Assembly (NCBI GenBank): GCA_027449165.1 | Contig: DAIDMD010000117.1 | Location: 1 to 46,060, forward strand | Origin: Acidiferrobacter sp. | GTDB lineage: Bacteria; Pseudomonadota; Gammaproteobacteria; Acidiferrobacterales; Acidiferrobacteraceae | DNA: 46,060 bases | Direction of reading: 5' to 3' | Shown: positions 31,065-41,478 of the stretch, piece after piece | Position numbering within the stretch: position 1 is the stretch's first letter | Layout of the letters: each line of letters opens with the position of its first letter | Position numbers and translations under genes: made by a program | The notes under the pieces: model-generated | What the model was told of the DNA's origin: nothing | What the model saw: only the letters and a program-made list of their open reading frames with translations | The model's database searches: none

Positions 31065-33137
31065 ATGCCCGAGAACGGACTCAACAACCGGCTCGCCTGC
31101 GAGACGAGCCCCTACCTCAAGCAACATGCCGGCAACCCCGTGGCCTGGCAGCCCTGGGACGATGCCGCCCTGCTGGCGGCGCGTGCGGCCGATAAGCCGA
31201 TCCTTCTGTCCATCGGCTACTCGGCGTGCCACTGGTGCCATGTCATGGCCCACGAGTCGTTCGAGAACGAGGCGGTGGCGGCGGTCATGAACCGCCTGTT
31301 CGTCTGCATCAAGGTCGACCGCGAGGAGCGCCCGGACCTGGATCGGGTCTATCAGGCGGCGCACAACCTGCTCGCCCGCCGCGCCGGGGGGTGGCCGCTC
31401 ACCATGTTCCTGGCCCCCGACGACCTGACGCCGTTTTTCGGGGGGACCTATTTCCCGGCGGAGGCCCGTTTCGGGCTCCCGGCATTCCCCGACCTGCTCG
31501 TCTCGGTGGAGCGCTATTTCCGCGACCACCGCGCCGAACTCGCCGACCAGGGCCCGCGCCTGTGCGAGATCCTGAAGGCCTCCGACCATGGCCACGATAT
31601 CCCGGGCGAAGCGGAGGGCGCGCCGCCCGCGGCCCGCGCCCTGGCCGATCTCAAGCAACAGTTTGACGAGGTCGACGGCGGGTTCGGGGGCGCCCCGAAA
31701 TTCCCGCACCCAGGCGGCGTGCGCCGGCTCCTGCTGGCGTTCGCCCGCGGCGGCGACCGCGAGGCGCTGGCGATGGCGGGCAAGACGCTGCACGCGATGG
31801 CCGACCGCGGACTCTACGATCATCTCGAAGGGGGGTTCTTTCGCTACAGCGTCGACGCCCGCTGGCACATCCCCCACTTCGAGAAGATGCTCTACGACAA
31901 CGCCCTGCTGATCCCGCTTTACGCCGAGGCCTTCGCGGCCACCGGCGACGCCCGGTTTCGCGAGGCCGCCATGGCCGCCGGCGACTGGGTGCTGCGCGAC
32001 ATGCAGGCCCCGGAGGGCGGCTACTACGCCACCCTGGACGCCGACAGCGATGGCGAGGAAGGGGCGTTTTATCTGTGGCAGCGATCGGAGTGCGAGGCGC
32101 GGCTCGACGCCGCCCTGGCGGCGGTGGCCATACCGTATTTTGGCCTGGACGGGGCACCGAACTTCGAGGGCCATAGCCATCACCTCATGATCGCAGCCCC
32201 CATCGCCGATATCGCCGCGCGCCTGGATCTCTCCCCGGAAGAGGCCGCGGAACGTCTGGAGCGGGCGCGCGCCCAGCTCGCCGCCGCGCGCGCGCAGCGG
32301 ACCCGGCCCGGGCGCGACGAAAAGATCCTGACGGCCTGGAACGGGCTCATGATCAAGGGGTTGGCGCGCGCCGGGCGGCTTTTGGGGATCCCCCGGTTCG
32401 TCGATTCCGCGCAACGGGCCTGCGACCGGATGCGCGCGGATCTCTGGGACGGCGCGCGCCTGGCCGCGGTCACCAAAGACGGCCGCACCAGTCCCTACGG
32501 CTACCTGGACGATTACGCGTTCCTGCTCGACGGCGTCCTCGAACTCCTGACGGCTCGCTGGCGCCCGGAGGACCTCATGTTCGCCCAGGCCTTGGCCGAA
32601 CGGCTGATTGCGGATTTCGCAGACCGCGAGACCGGCGGGTTTTACTTCACCGCCGGCGACCACGACACACCCCTCTACCGGCCCCGGTCGTTCTCCGACG
32701 ACGCGCTGCCGTCCGGCAACGCGGTGGCCGCCTCGGCGCTCCTGCGTCTCGCCCATCTGCTCGCCGACCCCGGGCTCGAGGCGCCGGCGCGCAAGGCCGT
32801 CGAGGCCGGTTTGGGCCCGCTTACGCGCCACCCGTCGATGCATGCTACGCTCATCGAGGCGTGGGAAGACGCAACCGATCCGCCCGCCATCATCGTTTTG
32901 CGCGGCGCGGCCGGCCCCCTCGCCCGATGGCACGAACGCGCCCGGACCGGCTTCGCGCCGCGCCGCTCGGTCTTCGCCATCCCCGACGAGGCCGAGGGCC
33001 TGCCGCCCGGGCTCGCAGCGCGCGCCCCCTTGGGCCCGGTGGTCGCCTATGCCTGCCAGGGGTTGCAGTGCGAGGCGCCCATTACCGACGAGGCCGCGTT
33101 CGAGGCCCTGCTCGCCCGAACCGCGGCGCCCGCATAA
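31065..33137 (+). CDS. Thioredoxin-domain (DUF255, YyaL/SSP411-like) protein
   Basis: NRLACETSPYLKQHAGNPVAWQPWDDAALLAARAADKPILLSIGYSACHWCHVMAHESFEN; GGFGGAPKFPHP. Confidence 0.96.
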   Translation: MPENGLNNRLACETSPYLKQHAGNPVAWQPWDDAALLAARAADKPILLSIGYSACHWCHVMAHESFENEAVAAVMNRLFVCIKVDREERPDLDRVYQAAHNLLARRAGGWPLTMFLAPDDLTPFFGGTYFPAEARFGLPAFPDLLVSVERYFRDHRAELADQGPRLCEILKASDHGHDIPGEAEGAPPAARALADLKQQFDEVDGGFGGAPKFPHPGGVRRLLLAFARGGDREALAMAGKTLHAMADRGLYDHLEGGFFRYSVDARWHIPHFEKMLYDNALLIPLYAEAFAATGDARFREAAMAAGDWVLRDMQAPEGGYYATLDADSDGEEGAFYLWQRSECEARLDAALAAVAIPYFGLDGAPNFEGHSHHLMIAAPIADIAARLDLSPEEAAERLERARAQLAAARAQRTRPGRDEKILTAWNGLMIKGLARAGRLLGIPRFVDSAQRACDRMRADLWDGARLAAVTKDGRTSPYGYLDDYAFLLDGVLELLTARWRPEDLMFAQALAERLIADFADRETGGFYFTAGDHDTPLYRPRSFSDDALPSGNAVAASALLRLAHLLADPGLEAPARKAVEAGLGPLTRHPSMHATLIEAWEDATDPPAIIVLRGAAGPLARWHERARTGFAPRRSVFAIPDEAEGLPPGLAARAPLGPVVAYACQGLQCEAPITDEAAFEALLARTAAPA

Positions 33138-33158
33138 CGCAACATCGGAGGAAACGGT

Positions 33159-33551
33159 ATGCCCATGAGTCTCGGCGACTTCATCGCCGGCGCCCGCAGC
33201 AGGGTGCGCGAGATCTCGGTCGAAGAACTCGACAATCGCCTCGAGGACAACGAGGCGGTGCTCGTAGTCGACGTACGCGAGCCCGCGGAATACGCATCCG
33301 GCCACATCCCGGGCGCGATCCTGGTCCCGCGCGGGACGCTCGAAGGGGCGGCCGATCCCGGGAGCAAATACCGCGTCGAGCCGCTCTGCTCCGCCCATGA
33401 CCGGCTTGTGATCGTCTATTGCGAGTCGGGGGGACGCAGCGCCCTGGCCGCCGATACCCTACAGCAAATGGGCTTTCGCGACGTCTACAACCTCGCCGGC
33501 GGCTGTATCCTCTGGGATGCGGAGGGACTCCCGCTCATACTGGGCGACTGA
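33159..33551 (+). CDS. Rhodanese-like domain protein
   Basis: VLVVDVREPAEYASGHIPGAILVPRGTLE; active-site loop VIVYCESGGRSALAADTLQQMGFRDVYNLAGG. Confidence 0.94.
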   Translation: MPMSLGDFIAGARSRVREISVEELDNRLEDNEAVLVVDVREPAEYASGHIPGAILVPRGTLEGAADPGSKYRVEPLCSAHDRLVIVYCESGGRSALAADTLQQMGFRDVYNLAGGCILWDAEGLPLILGD

Positions 33552-33822
33552 AAGACTGCCGGCCCGCCCGGGGCCGGGCCCTGATCGGGTGCGGCCTCAA
33601 AGGACCGGGCCCGCCGGGCACACTACCGTCCCAGCGCCAGCTTCTCTCCCTCCAGGGCGCCTGTCATGGAGATCCGCTCACCAGTCACGACGGGCAGGGG
33701 GCCGCACGCATCACCCCGTGCCGGTCCGGTAACCAGACGCGGTTACCGTCCGCCCCTGGGGGCCTCTTCCTCGATGTCTTTGCCGGCGCGGTTATGAGCA
33801 GCGGCGTGTTGCCCAGGCGACC

Positions 33823-34488
33823 TCATCGGGCCGTCGCTCCCGCCAGTTCGAGGAGCTTTTTTCGGAAATAAACGAAGCTTGGCGATGCGTTGTTTGTGAC
33901 ATCCATGTGCGGAGCGATTTTCTCAGACCATAGGGATTTTTCCGCCCCGACAGCCTGCCACCCATTGGCACGAAGCGAGGCGGACCCCCCCTTAAACACC
34001 GCATCCGCCAAACATTCCCATGTGCCACATATCGAGTCGTTCACATACGCATTTAGCACCGCATCCTTTGCCCGCGGATAGGCCAATTTAATCGCCCGAA
34101 TGTCACCAAGAAGCCAAGCCTCGCCTTCCTCAATGGCTATGCAGAAGCGGGTTTCCGGCTTGGGATTGCAAGCATCCAGAACGCTCAGGAGCTCCTGCCG
34201 AAAGGCCTTGAGGCACTTGTCGTCGAGGTCACAGACCACGATAACGGCCGCTGGCGTCTCGCGCGGATAGCCTCCGAAAGTCCTGCCATGACCTCGGAGG
34301 AGGCGTGGAAGCTGGTCGAGCAACATCCGTTTGTTGGCCTCTCCGCCTGCAGCGAGGCCTTTCGGGATGCGCCCTATTCCCCTGTAGAAGTGCACCTTGA
34401 ACGTATGGTCATCGCCGACGATCTTCGGAACAAGGATATCCAGGGCCTTTTTGCCGGACTGGTCTTCGACGAGAAACTCGAAATGCAT
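33823..34488 (-). CDS. DUF4276/TOPRIM-like protein, partner of adjacent AAA ATPase
   Basis: MHFEFLVEDQSGKKALDILVPKI (N-terminal acidic motif) ... AVIVVCDLDDKCLKAF (DxD) ... FCIAIEEGEAWLLGD; starts 4 nt after ATPase stop. Confidence 0.7.
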   Translation of the reverse strand: MHFEFLVEDQSGKKALDILVPKIVGDDHTFKVHFYRGIGRIPKGLAAGGEANKRMLLDQLPRLLRGHGRTFGGYPRETPAAVIVVCDLDDKCLKAFRQELLSVLDACNPKPETRFCIAIEEGEAWLLGDIRAIKLAYPRAKDAVLNAYVNDSICGTWECLADAVFKGGSASLRANGWQAVGAEKSLWSEKIAPHMDVTNNASPSFVYFRKKLLELAGATAR

Positions 34489-34492
34489 TCGA

Positions 34493-35785
34493 TCACCTCG
34501 CGTCCAGATAATCGCTGTACCAAAGTCCCCCCAAAGGCAATCCCTCAGCCACCATATTCGTTATGATCGCATCGTCGCTCGCCCGACGGATAACCGAGTA
34601 GCCATCAGGACCCTTTTCCAGAATCCAGACCTCGTTGGGCTCCAGGGCGTCCACCAGATAGGGTTGATGGGTGGTTATGAAAACCTGAGATCCATCCTTG
34701 CGACCTGTCGCGTGCTCCCGGAATTCCCTCGCCAAGGATTCCAGAAGCTTGTGATACAAGCCATTTTCCGGCTCTTCGATACATAAAAACGGCGGTGGTG
34801 TCGGGTCTTCAAGCAACAGGAGGTACGCGAAAACCTTCAATGTGCCATCGGACATCTGCTGGGAATAGAACGGGTCTTGAAAACCCTTGTCATTGAACCT
34901 CAGAAGCAGGCGGCCATCATTTGTCTTCTCTGTATCAATCCTGTTTATTCCGGGAATTTTTTCCGCAATCCGGTTCAAAATGGCCTGGAAACGCCTCGGA
35001 TGTTCCCGTTCCATAAACTGCACAACATTCCCCAGATTGTCTCCATGGATGTTAAGATGCTTTTGAGGGCCTGCGAGCGGCAGGCTCCTGGCCGCATCCG
35101 GCGTGAAGTAGCTGAGGTACCAGCCTTCAATGAACTTGCGGAACGCAGAAATTCTCGGATGTTGCTTCAAAGATCCCAGCGAGGAAATCCCGAGCTTGCG
35201 CGTGTCCTCAAGCTCAACAACATCGGTTTTTTTGGACTCCTCTCTTTCCTCGCCAGATTTTATAGATTCCATAAGGCGGATTAGGTCGAAATCGCCTTTC
35301 TCTTCGTCGATCTGGTAGCCTTCTTGATCGCCTTTCCAAACAACACCCTTTCCGTTATTCAGAACAAGAAATGAGAAAGGCCAACCGTGCTTCTGGCCCT
35401 TTCGCCGCTGCCTGAGACGTTCTCCCCTTACGTATGGACGCCCGGAACTATCCACATCAATGGCAATTTCATATGTGATTGGTCGGGCATTTCCATCCTC
35501 TTTATAGTACACCTCGAACTCTATTGGTCCTTTTTGGCCTTGCGCCCTGATACGTTCAAACCCCCCCCTCCCACGAGAGTCGCAGGCCTCCTCGACGCCG
35601 GACTTCAAGGCATCCGCAAGGAACCCGAAGGCATCGAAAAGCGTGCTCTTGCCAGCACCATTTTTTCCAATGACGGCGGTCATGGGCGTGAGGGGTTCCG
35701 CCTTCTGCTGATTCCATAGGCGTCCCAGCGTAACATCCTTCAATGCTCTAAAATTCTTGACCCGAAACCCCTCGATTTTGGCCAT
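34493..35785 (-). CDS. AAA_21/OLD-like SMC-type ATPase
   Basis: MAKIEGFRVKNFRALKDVTLGRLW; Walker A GKNGAGKSTLFDAFGFLADAL; signature MSDGTLKVFAYLLLLEDP; Walker B FLCIEEPENGLYHKLLESL; VFITTHQPYLVDAL. Confidence 0.92.
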   Translation of the reverse strand: MAKIEGFRVKNFRALKDVTLGRLWNQQKAEPLTPMTAVIGKNGAGKSTLFDAFGFLADALKSGVEEACDSRGRGGFERIRAQGQKGPIEFEVYYKEDGNARPITYEIAIDVDSSGRPYVRGERLRQRRKGQKHGWPFSFLVLNNGKGVVWKGDQEGYQIDEEKGDFDLIRLMESIKSGEEREESKKTDVVELEDTRKLGISSLGSLKQHPRISAFRKFIEGWYLSYFTPDAARSLPLAGPQKHLNIHGDNLGNVVQFMEREHPRRFQAILNRIAEKIPGINRIDTEKTNDGRLLLRFNDKGFQDPFYSQQMSDGTLKVFAYLLLLEDPTPPPFLCIEEPENGLYHKLLESLAREFREHATGRKDGSQVFITTHQPYLVDALEPNEVWILEKGPDGYSVIRRASDDAIITNMVAEGLPLGGLWYSDYLDAR

Positions 35786-36628
35786 TATCCCCCCTCTATT
35801 CTTGTTCCCGTCCGGCCGCACCACGCCGGAAGTCGGGGATCATCTTCAAGAGCATCGTCGCCCCCTTTTGGGTAAACGGGCTCGGCCTGGCGCAAAACTC
35901 TGCCAGGGCGCCGCCTCGGCCATGTCCGCAGGGAATTTCTCCAGGCTGGCAGGTTTGCCATGGGCCTCAAATGCCCCCTGAGGCTAACGTGAGCTGGCGC
36001 ATGGGCCTCATTTCATTGACGCACACGATTTTACCATTACGGCTTCCATACAGGGACTAGGTCATAGGTCTTGCATGAACCGCTTCCCGGACCCAGCGGA
36101 ATAAGTCCCTACGGAGAATGGCGGGATTCGCGCGCGGCGCGCCGCGCCCGCATCCCGATCAGCCGCTCCTCGGTCTTGGTCTCCGACTTCCGGCAATTCG
36201 CCGGGGCCCACTCGGTCCCCGGGTCCGCAGCGCACTGCGCCAAGGAGCCCGGGGCCGCAAGGATCAACGGATAGTCGGCAAATGGCCTGAGGGGCGCCGT
36301 GGTGAGATTCCTGCTGCCCCCCCGCACACGGGCCTCGCACGGGCCTACGGGGCTGCTCGGTCATGTGCGCGTCACGCGGTAACCGCTCGGGCATGGGCCA
36401 TGGGCCCCGGCAAACCTGGATTAGACGCCGCGACACTGCATCGCGCCCCTCGCGATCTCGCGTCGGGGCATCGTGCTGCAGGCACCCGTTGGTGCGCGCA
36501 AATTCACTGCAGTTCCGCCTGAGGAGCCGCTCATCGTAATGGCTGGATGGATCGGCTCTGGTCGCCTGAGATCAAGACCGGCACCCGCTTGGGCGTCCGA
36601 ACACCAATTCGAACGAATGAGCCCGCGC

Positions 36629-37564
36629 TCAGGTCAGGCGATATCCGAAGACCTCCGCGAACCGATCACGAAAGGCCTCGGGATCGAGCGTGTGGTTCTG
36701 CGTCCCGGCGTATTCAATCTTGAGGGACCCCAGGAGCGAGGCCACACGCCCGCTCGTCTCCCAGTCGAAGCCTCGCTCCAGGCCGAAGAGCAGGCCGGCG
36801 CGGTAGGCGTCGCCGCAACCCGTGGGGTCGCAGACCTTCTCCGCGCGCACCGCCGGGATGCGATAGATGCGGCCGCCGGCGTGGATCTCGGAGCCCTCGG
36901 CGCCCTTGGTGACGATGAACGCCCGGGTCCTCTCGGCAAGCTTGGCGACGTCCATGCCGGTGCGGGTCGCGAGCAGCTGCGCCTCATAGTCGTTCACGCA
37001 CACATAGTCGGCCTGATCGACGAAGCGCAGGAGTTCGGGGCCGTCGAACATCGGCAGACCCTGGCCGGGATCGAAGATGAACGGAATCCCGGCCTGCGCG
37101 AACTGCTGGGCATGATCGATCATGCCCTGGCGTCCGTCCGGCGAGACGATCCCGAGCGTCACCCCGCCGGCGTCGGCTACCCGGTTCCGATGGGATTCGG
37201 CCATCGCCCCGGGATGGAACGCCGTGATCTGGTTGTCGTCGAGGTCGGTCGTGATGAAGGCCTGGGCCGTATAGGTCCCGGGGACCTCGGTCACATGGGC
37301 GCGTGATACCCCGTGACGGTCCATCCACTGGGCGTAGGGAAGAAAATCCTCGCCGACCGTGCCCATGGGAACGGCCTTGCCGCCGATGGCATTCAGGTTA
37401 TAGGCGATGTTGCCGGCGCAGCCGCCGAACTCCCGGCGCATGCTCGGCACCATGAACGACACGTTCAGGATATGGAGCCGGTCGGGAAGGATGTGCCGCC
37501 CGAACTTGTCCGGGAAGACCATGATCGTGTCGAACGCGAAAGATCCGCAAATAAGCGTCGTCAT
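36629..37564 (-). CDS. PfkB-family carbohydrate kinase (adenosine kinase-like)
   Basis: GSFAFDTIMVFPDKFGRHILPDRLHILNVSFMVPSMRREFGGCAGNIAYNLNAIGG; VCDPTGCGDAYRAGLLFGLERG. Confidence 0.93.
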   Translation of the reverse strand: MTTLICGSFAFDTIMVFPDKFGRHILPDRLHILNVSFMVPSMRREFGGCAGNIAYNLNAIGGKAVPMGTVGEDFLPYAQWMDRHGVSRAHVTEVPGTYTAQAFITTDLDDNQITAFHPGAMAESHRNRVADAGGVTLGIVSPDGRQGMIDHAQQFAQAGIPFIFDPGQGLPMFDGPELLRFVDQADYVCVNDYEAQLLATRTGMDVAKLAERTRAFIVTKGAEGSEIHAGGRIYRIPAVRAEKVCDPTGCGDAYRAGLLFGLERGFDWETSGRVASLLGSLKIEYAGTQNHTLDPEAFRDRFAEVFGYRLT

Positions 37565-37703
37565 ATTCCCCTAAAACCCTCGTGAGCAGGCCGTCCATTC
37601 CGTGCGGGCGACTCGCCGGCGCCGCGCATGGCGGCCGCCGGGACCCCCCGAATTCCTTGCAGGCCCGATGACAAGAAACGATCCGATAAGCGGCCCGATG
37701 ACC

Positions 37704-39164
37704 TCACGCGCCGGCGCAAGCGGGCCGCCAGGCGAGATCGAGCTCGCGGGCGGCGCGCACCTCGTCTACGCGCCGCACCGGCAGCGTATGGGGCGCGGCG
37801 TGCACGAGATCGGGTGTGGCCTCGGCCTCGGCGAGGATTTCCGCCATGGCCGCCACGAAGCCGTCGAGCTCGGCGCGGCCCTCGGTCTCGGTCGGCTCGA
37901 TCATCAGGCATTCCGGGACCATCAACGGAAAGTAGATGGTCGGCGCGTGGTAACCCTTGTCGAGCAGCCGTTTGGCGACATCGAGTGCGGTGATGCCGGT
38001 CTTGTCCTTCAGGCCCTTCAGGGTCAACAGAAACTCATGCGTCGCGCGGCGGCCGGGATAGGCCGGCTCGAAGCCCAGACGGGCCAGCCGCGCCAGCAGA
38101 TAGTTGGCGTTGAGCGTGGCGTATTGGGCGATCCGCCCCATCCCCTCGCGCCCGACCAGGCGGGCATAGACATAGGCGCGCAGCAGCACCCCGGCGTTGC
38201 CCATGAACGCCGACAACCGCCCGATCGACTGCGGCCGGGTCTTCTCGGTGATCCAGTAATAGCGCCCGCCGCTCTCGCCGACCAGGGGGACCGGCAAAAA
38301 CGGCAGGAGGCGTTCGCCCACCCCGACCGGTCCGGCGCCCGGCCCGCCCCCGCCGTGGGGCGTCGAGAAGGTCTTGTGGAGGTTCAGATGGACGACGTCG
38401 AAGCCCATGGCGCCGGGCTTGACCTGACCGAGGATGGCGTTCAGGTTGGCGCCGTCGTAATACAGGAGGCCGCCGACGGCGTGCACGCGCCGGGCGATCC
38501 CCTCGATATGCCGGTCGAAGACCCCAAGCGTCGAGGGGTTGGTGAGCATGAGCCCGGCGGTCCGCGGCCCGATCGCGGCATCGAGCGCCGCCAGATCGAT
38601 GTCGCCGTCGGCCCCCACGTCGACCTCCCGGACCCGGTAACCGCACATCGCTGCGGTCGCCGGGTTCGTCCCATGAGCCGCCTTGGGGATCACGATCTCG
38701 TCGCGCTCCAGATCGTTGCGGGCCCTGTGGTAGGCACGGATCATGGCGACCCCCGCGAACTCCCCCTGGGCCCCGGCCATCGGCGCCAGCGAGACGGCTC
38801 GCATGCCGGTCACGTCCTTCAGTATCTCCTGCAGCTCGAACAGGCAGGCCAGAAAGCCCTGGCCCGTCGATTCGGGCGCCAGCGGGTGGCGGTTCGCGAA
38901 GCCCGGGAGCCGGGCGGCGACGTGCGCGGCCCGGGGGTTGTACTTCATGGTGCACGAACCGAGCGGGTAGAAATGGGTGTCGATCGAAAAATTCCGCTGG
39001 CTCAGGCGCGTGTAATGACGCACTGCCTGAAGCTCCGAGACCTGGGGCAAGGCCGGCGGCACCCGCCGCAACAGCGCGGGCGGGATATCGCCGGGCAGAG
39101 GCATGGGCCTTGGCATCTGGGCGCCGTTGACGCGCCCCGCCTGGCCTTGCTCGAAGATCAGCAT
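37704..39164 (-). CDS. gcvPB: Glycine dehydrogenase (decarboxylating) subunit 2
   Basis: FYPLGSCTMKYNPRAAHVAARLPGF; DVVHLNLHKTFSTPHGGGGPGAGPVGV (PLP lysine). Confidence 0.97.
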   Translation of the reverse strand: MLIFEQGQAGRVNGAQMPRPMPLPGDIPPALLRRVPPALPQVSELQAVRHYTRLSQRNFSIDTHFYPLGSCTMKYNPRAAHVAARLPGFANRHPLAPESTGQGFLACLFELQEILKDVTGMRAVSLAPMAGAQGEFAGVAMIRAYHRARNDLERDEIVIPKAAHGTNPATAAMCGYRVREVDVGADGDIDLAALDAAIGPRTAGLMLTNPSTLGVFDRHIEGIARRVHAVGGLLYYDGANLNAILGQVKPGAMGFDVVHLNLHKTFSTPHGGGGPGAGPVGVGERLLPFLPVPLVGESGGRYYWITEKTRPQSIGRLSAFMGNAGVLLRAYVYARLVGREGMGRIAQYATLNANYLLARLARLGFEPAYPGRRATHEFLLTLKGLKDKTGITALDVAKRLLDKGYHAPTIYFPLMVPECLMIEPTETEGRAELDGFVAAMAEILAEAEATPDLVHAAPHTLPVRRVDEVRAARELDLAWRPACAGA

Positions 39165-39171
39165 GGGCGGC

Positions 39172-39672
39172 TTACCGGGCGGCGGCGATGGCCGCCGCGT
39201 AGTCCGGCTCTTGGCCGATCTCGGCCACGAGCTCGGTGTGGACGACCTTGTCCTGGGCATCGAGCACGACGACCGCGCGCGCGGTGATCCCGGCAAGCGG
39301 CCCATCCTGGATCAGAACGCCGTAGTCGCGCGCGAAATGGCGGTTGCGCATCATCGAGAGCGTCACCACGTGGGAGGTCCCTTCGGTCGCGCAAAAGCGT
39401 CCCTGGGCGAAGGGAAGGTCGGAAGACACCACCAGCACGACCGTGTTGCGATCCTTCGCCGCATACTCGTCGAAGCGCTTGGTGCTCAGCGCGCAGACCG
39501 GCGTATCGAGGCTCGGGACGATGCTGATGATCTTTTTCTTGCCCTTGAAATCGGCAAGTCCGACGTCGGCGAGCGAACCGTTGACAAGCTTGAAGTCGGG
39601 GGCCTTGGTGCCGACCTTGGGGAGTTCGCCGGAGGTCGTGCAGGGGGTGCCTTTGAGGGTGATATTGGCCAT
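39172..39672 (-). CDS. tpx: Thiol peroxidase Tpx
   Basis: [71 protein letters not shown]. Confidence 0.97.
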   Translation of the reverse strand: MANITLKGTPCTTSGELPKVGTKAPDFKLVNGSLADVGLADFKGKKKIISIVPSLDTPVCALSTKRFDEYAAKDRNTVVLVVSSDLPFAQGRFCATEGTSHVVTLSMMRNRHFARDYGVLIQDGPLAGITARAVVVLDAQDKVVHTELVAEIGQEPDYAAAIAAAR

Positions 39673-39674
39673 GT

Positions 39675-41075
39675 CTACGGGCTCCTTGGGTTGTCGTCCT
39701 TGTAGGCGCACGGGGGATCGAGACGGCGTTTGGTCACGATCCGCTCCAGGTGCTGCGCATAGCGCGCGATGTCGTCTGCGGTCTTCGTTTCCGTCGCGCA
39801 TACGAGCAGCGCGTCCCCGAGCCCCGGGTAGTACTCCCCGAGCGCGTAACCGCCGAGGATGCCCTGGGCCTCGAGGGCGCGCAAGACCTCGGCGACGGGC
39901 ACCGGAAGCCTCAGCACGACTTCGTGAAAAAACGGCGTATCGGGGAATGCCATACGCACCCCCGGGATGGCGGCCAGGCGCGCGCGAAGTTCGGCGGTGT
40001 TGGCATGCGAGGCCAGGGCGACGCGCCGCAGCCCCTCGGGACCGAGGAGCGCCATGTGCACCGTGGCCGCGGTGGCTAAGAGGCCCTGGTTCGTACAGAT
40101 GTTGGAGGTCGCCTTGGAGCGGCGTATATGCTGCTCGCGCGCCTGCAGAGTCAGCGTGAAGGCCTCGCGGCCGACGGCGTCGACGGTGCGTCCGACGATG
40201 CGCCCCGGCATCTGGCGTACGTGTTCGCGCCGGCAGGCCATGAAGCCGAAATAGGGGCCGCCGGACGACAGCGGCGCGCCGAGCGGCTGGCCTTCGCCGA
40301 CCGCGATGTCGCACCCGGGTCCCCATTCCCCCGGGGGCGCCAGCAACCCGCAGGCGACGGGGTTCACGAGCCCGATCGCCAAGGCCCCGGCACCGCGCGC
40401 CGATGCGGCCAGGGCATGGACGTCTTCGAGGCATCCGAAGAAGTTCGGCTGGGGGATGACGAGCGCGGCCGCCCCCTCGAGGCGCGGCGCCAGACCCTCG
40501 GCGTCGATCGTCCCGTTGTCGCCCATGGGTGCGACATCGAGGGTAATCGACTGGGCCGAGACGATGGTGTCGACGACCTTGCGGTAGAGCGGATGGACCG
40601 TCTCCGGGATCAGGACGCGCCGGGACCGGCCGTGCAGCCGCACGGCCATGAGCACGGCCTCGGCCAAGGCCGTCGAACCGTCGTAGAGGCTGGCGTTGGC
40701 CGCGTCGAGCCCGACGAGGCTTGCGATCATCGTCTGGAACTCGTAGAGCAGCTGGAGCGTGCCCTGACTCGCCTCGGCCTGATAGGGGGTATAAGCGGTA
40801 TAAAACTCGCCGCGGCCCGCGATCTCCCAGACCGCCGCGGGGATATGGTGCTCGTAGGCCCCGGCGCCCACGAAGGTCAGGAACTCCCCGTCGGCCGCGG
40901 CGCGCTCGCGCATGAGCCGGCCCACCTCCTGCTCGGTCAGGCCCTCGGGCACTCCGGCAAGCGGCGCCGAGCGCAGCCCCGCGGGGATCTCGTCGAACAG
41001 GTCCTCGAGCGACGCGGCGCCGATGGTCTCGAGCATGGCGGCCGTGTCGGCCGCGGTATGGGGAATAAAGGGCAT
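39675..41075 (-). CDS. gcvPA: Glycine dehydrogenase (decarboxylating) subunit 1
   Basis: [88 protein letters not shown]. Confidence 0.97.
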   Translation of the reverse strand: MPFIPHTAADTAAMLETIGAASLEDLFDEIPAGLRSAPLAGVPEGLTEQEVGRLMRERAAADGEFLTFVGAGAYEHHIPAAVWEIAGRGEFYTAYTPYQAEASQGTLQLLYEFQTMIASLVGLDAANASLYDGSTALAEAVLMAVRLHGRSRRVLIPETVHPLYRKVVDTIVSAQSITLDVAPMGDNGTIDAEGLAPRLEGAAALVIPQPNFFGCLEDVHALAASARGAGALAIGLVNPVACGLLAPPGEWGPGCDIAVGEGQPLGAPLSSGGPYFGFMACRREHVRQMPGRIVGRTVDAVGREAFTLTLQAREQHIRRSKATSNICTNQGLLATAATVHMALLGPEGLRRVALASHANTAELRARLAAIPGVRMAFPDTPFFHEVVLRLPVPVAEVLRALEAQGILGGYALGEYYPGLGDALLVCATETKTADDIARYAQHLERIVTKRRLDPPCAYKDDNPRSP

Positions 41076-41078
41076 GGC

Positions 41079-41468
41079 CTAACCTTCGGACGCGAGCAAG
41101 GCCTCGTAGGCGGAGGCGTCGAGCAGGGCGCGGACGCTCGCGGGATCGCTGGGCCGCAGCTTGAAGAGCCAGCCCTCTCCGTAGGGGTCGGCGTTCAGGG
41201 TCTCGGGCGCATCGCCCAATGCCTCGTTCACCGCGATCACCTCGCCGGCGACCGGGGCATAGACGTCCGAGGCCGCCTTGACCGACTCGACGACCGCGCA
41301 CTCCTTGCCGGCCCCAAGCCGCGTGCCGGGCTTGGGCAGTTCGACGAAGACCATGTCACCCATCAGGTCCTGGGCGTGGTCGGTGATACCGACGACCAGG
41401 TCGGCGCCCGCCTCGCGGACCCACTCGTGGCTCTTCGTGTAGCGCAAATCCCCTGGAATCTTACTCAT
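41079..41468 (-). CDS. gcvH: Glycine cleavage system H protein
   Basis: [68 protein letters not shown] (lipoyl-lysine). Confidence 0.98.
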   Translation of the reverse strand: MSKIPGDLRYTKSHEWVREAGADLVVGITDHAQDLMGDMVFVELPKPGTRLGAGKECAVVESVKAASDVYAPVAGEVIAVNEALGDAPETLNADPYGEGWLFKLRPSDPASVRALLDASAYEALLASEG

Positions 41469-41478
41469 CTCTCCCCCC

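Noticed and set aside
31002-33398. 798-aa minus-strand ORF antisense to the DUF255 gene
   Set aside because: Shadow ORF from GC-rich codon usage; no recognisable domain.
33561-33580. GC-rich hairpin after rhodanese as intrinsic terminator
   Set aside because: Stem GGCCCG/CGGGCC but no T-tract; such hairpins are common by chance at this GC content.
36109-36327. 72-aa minus-strand ORF (MRGGSRNLTTAPLRPFADYPLILAAPGSLAQCAADPG...)
   Set aside because: No family recognised and no clear ribosome-binding site; not confident it is coding.
39700-41301. Upstream part of the 709-aa minus-strand ORF in frame with tpx
   Set aside because: Out-of-frame translation of gcvPA (Arg/Gly/Ala-rich); true tpx starts at 39672 with MANITLKG.
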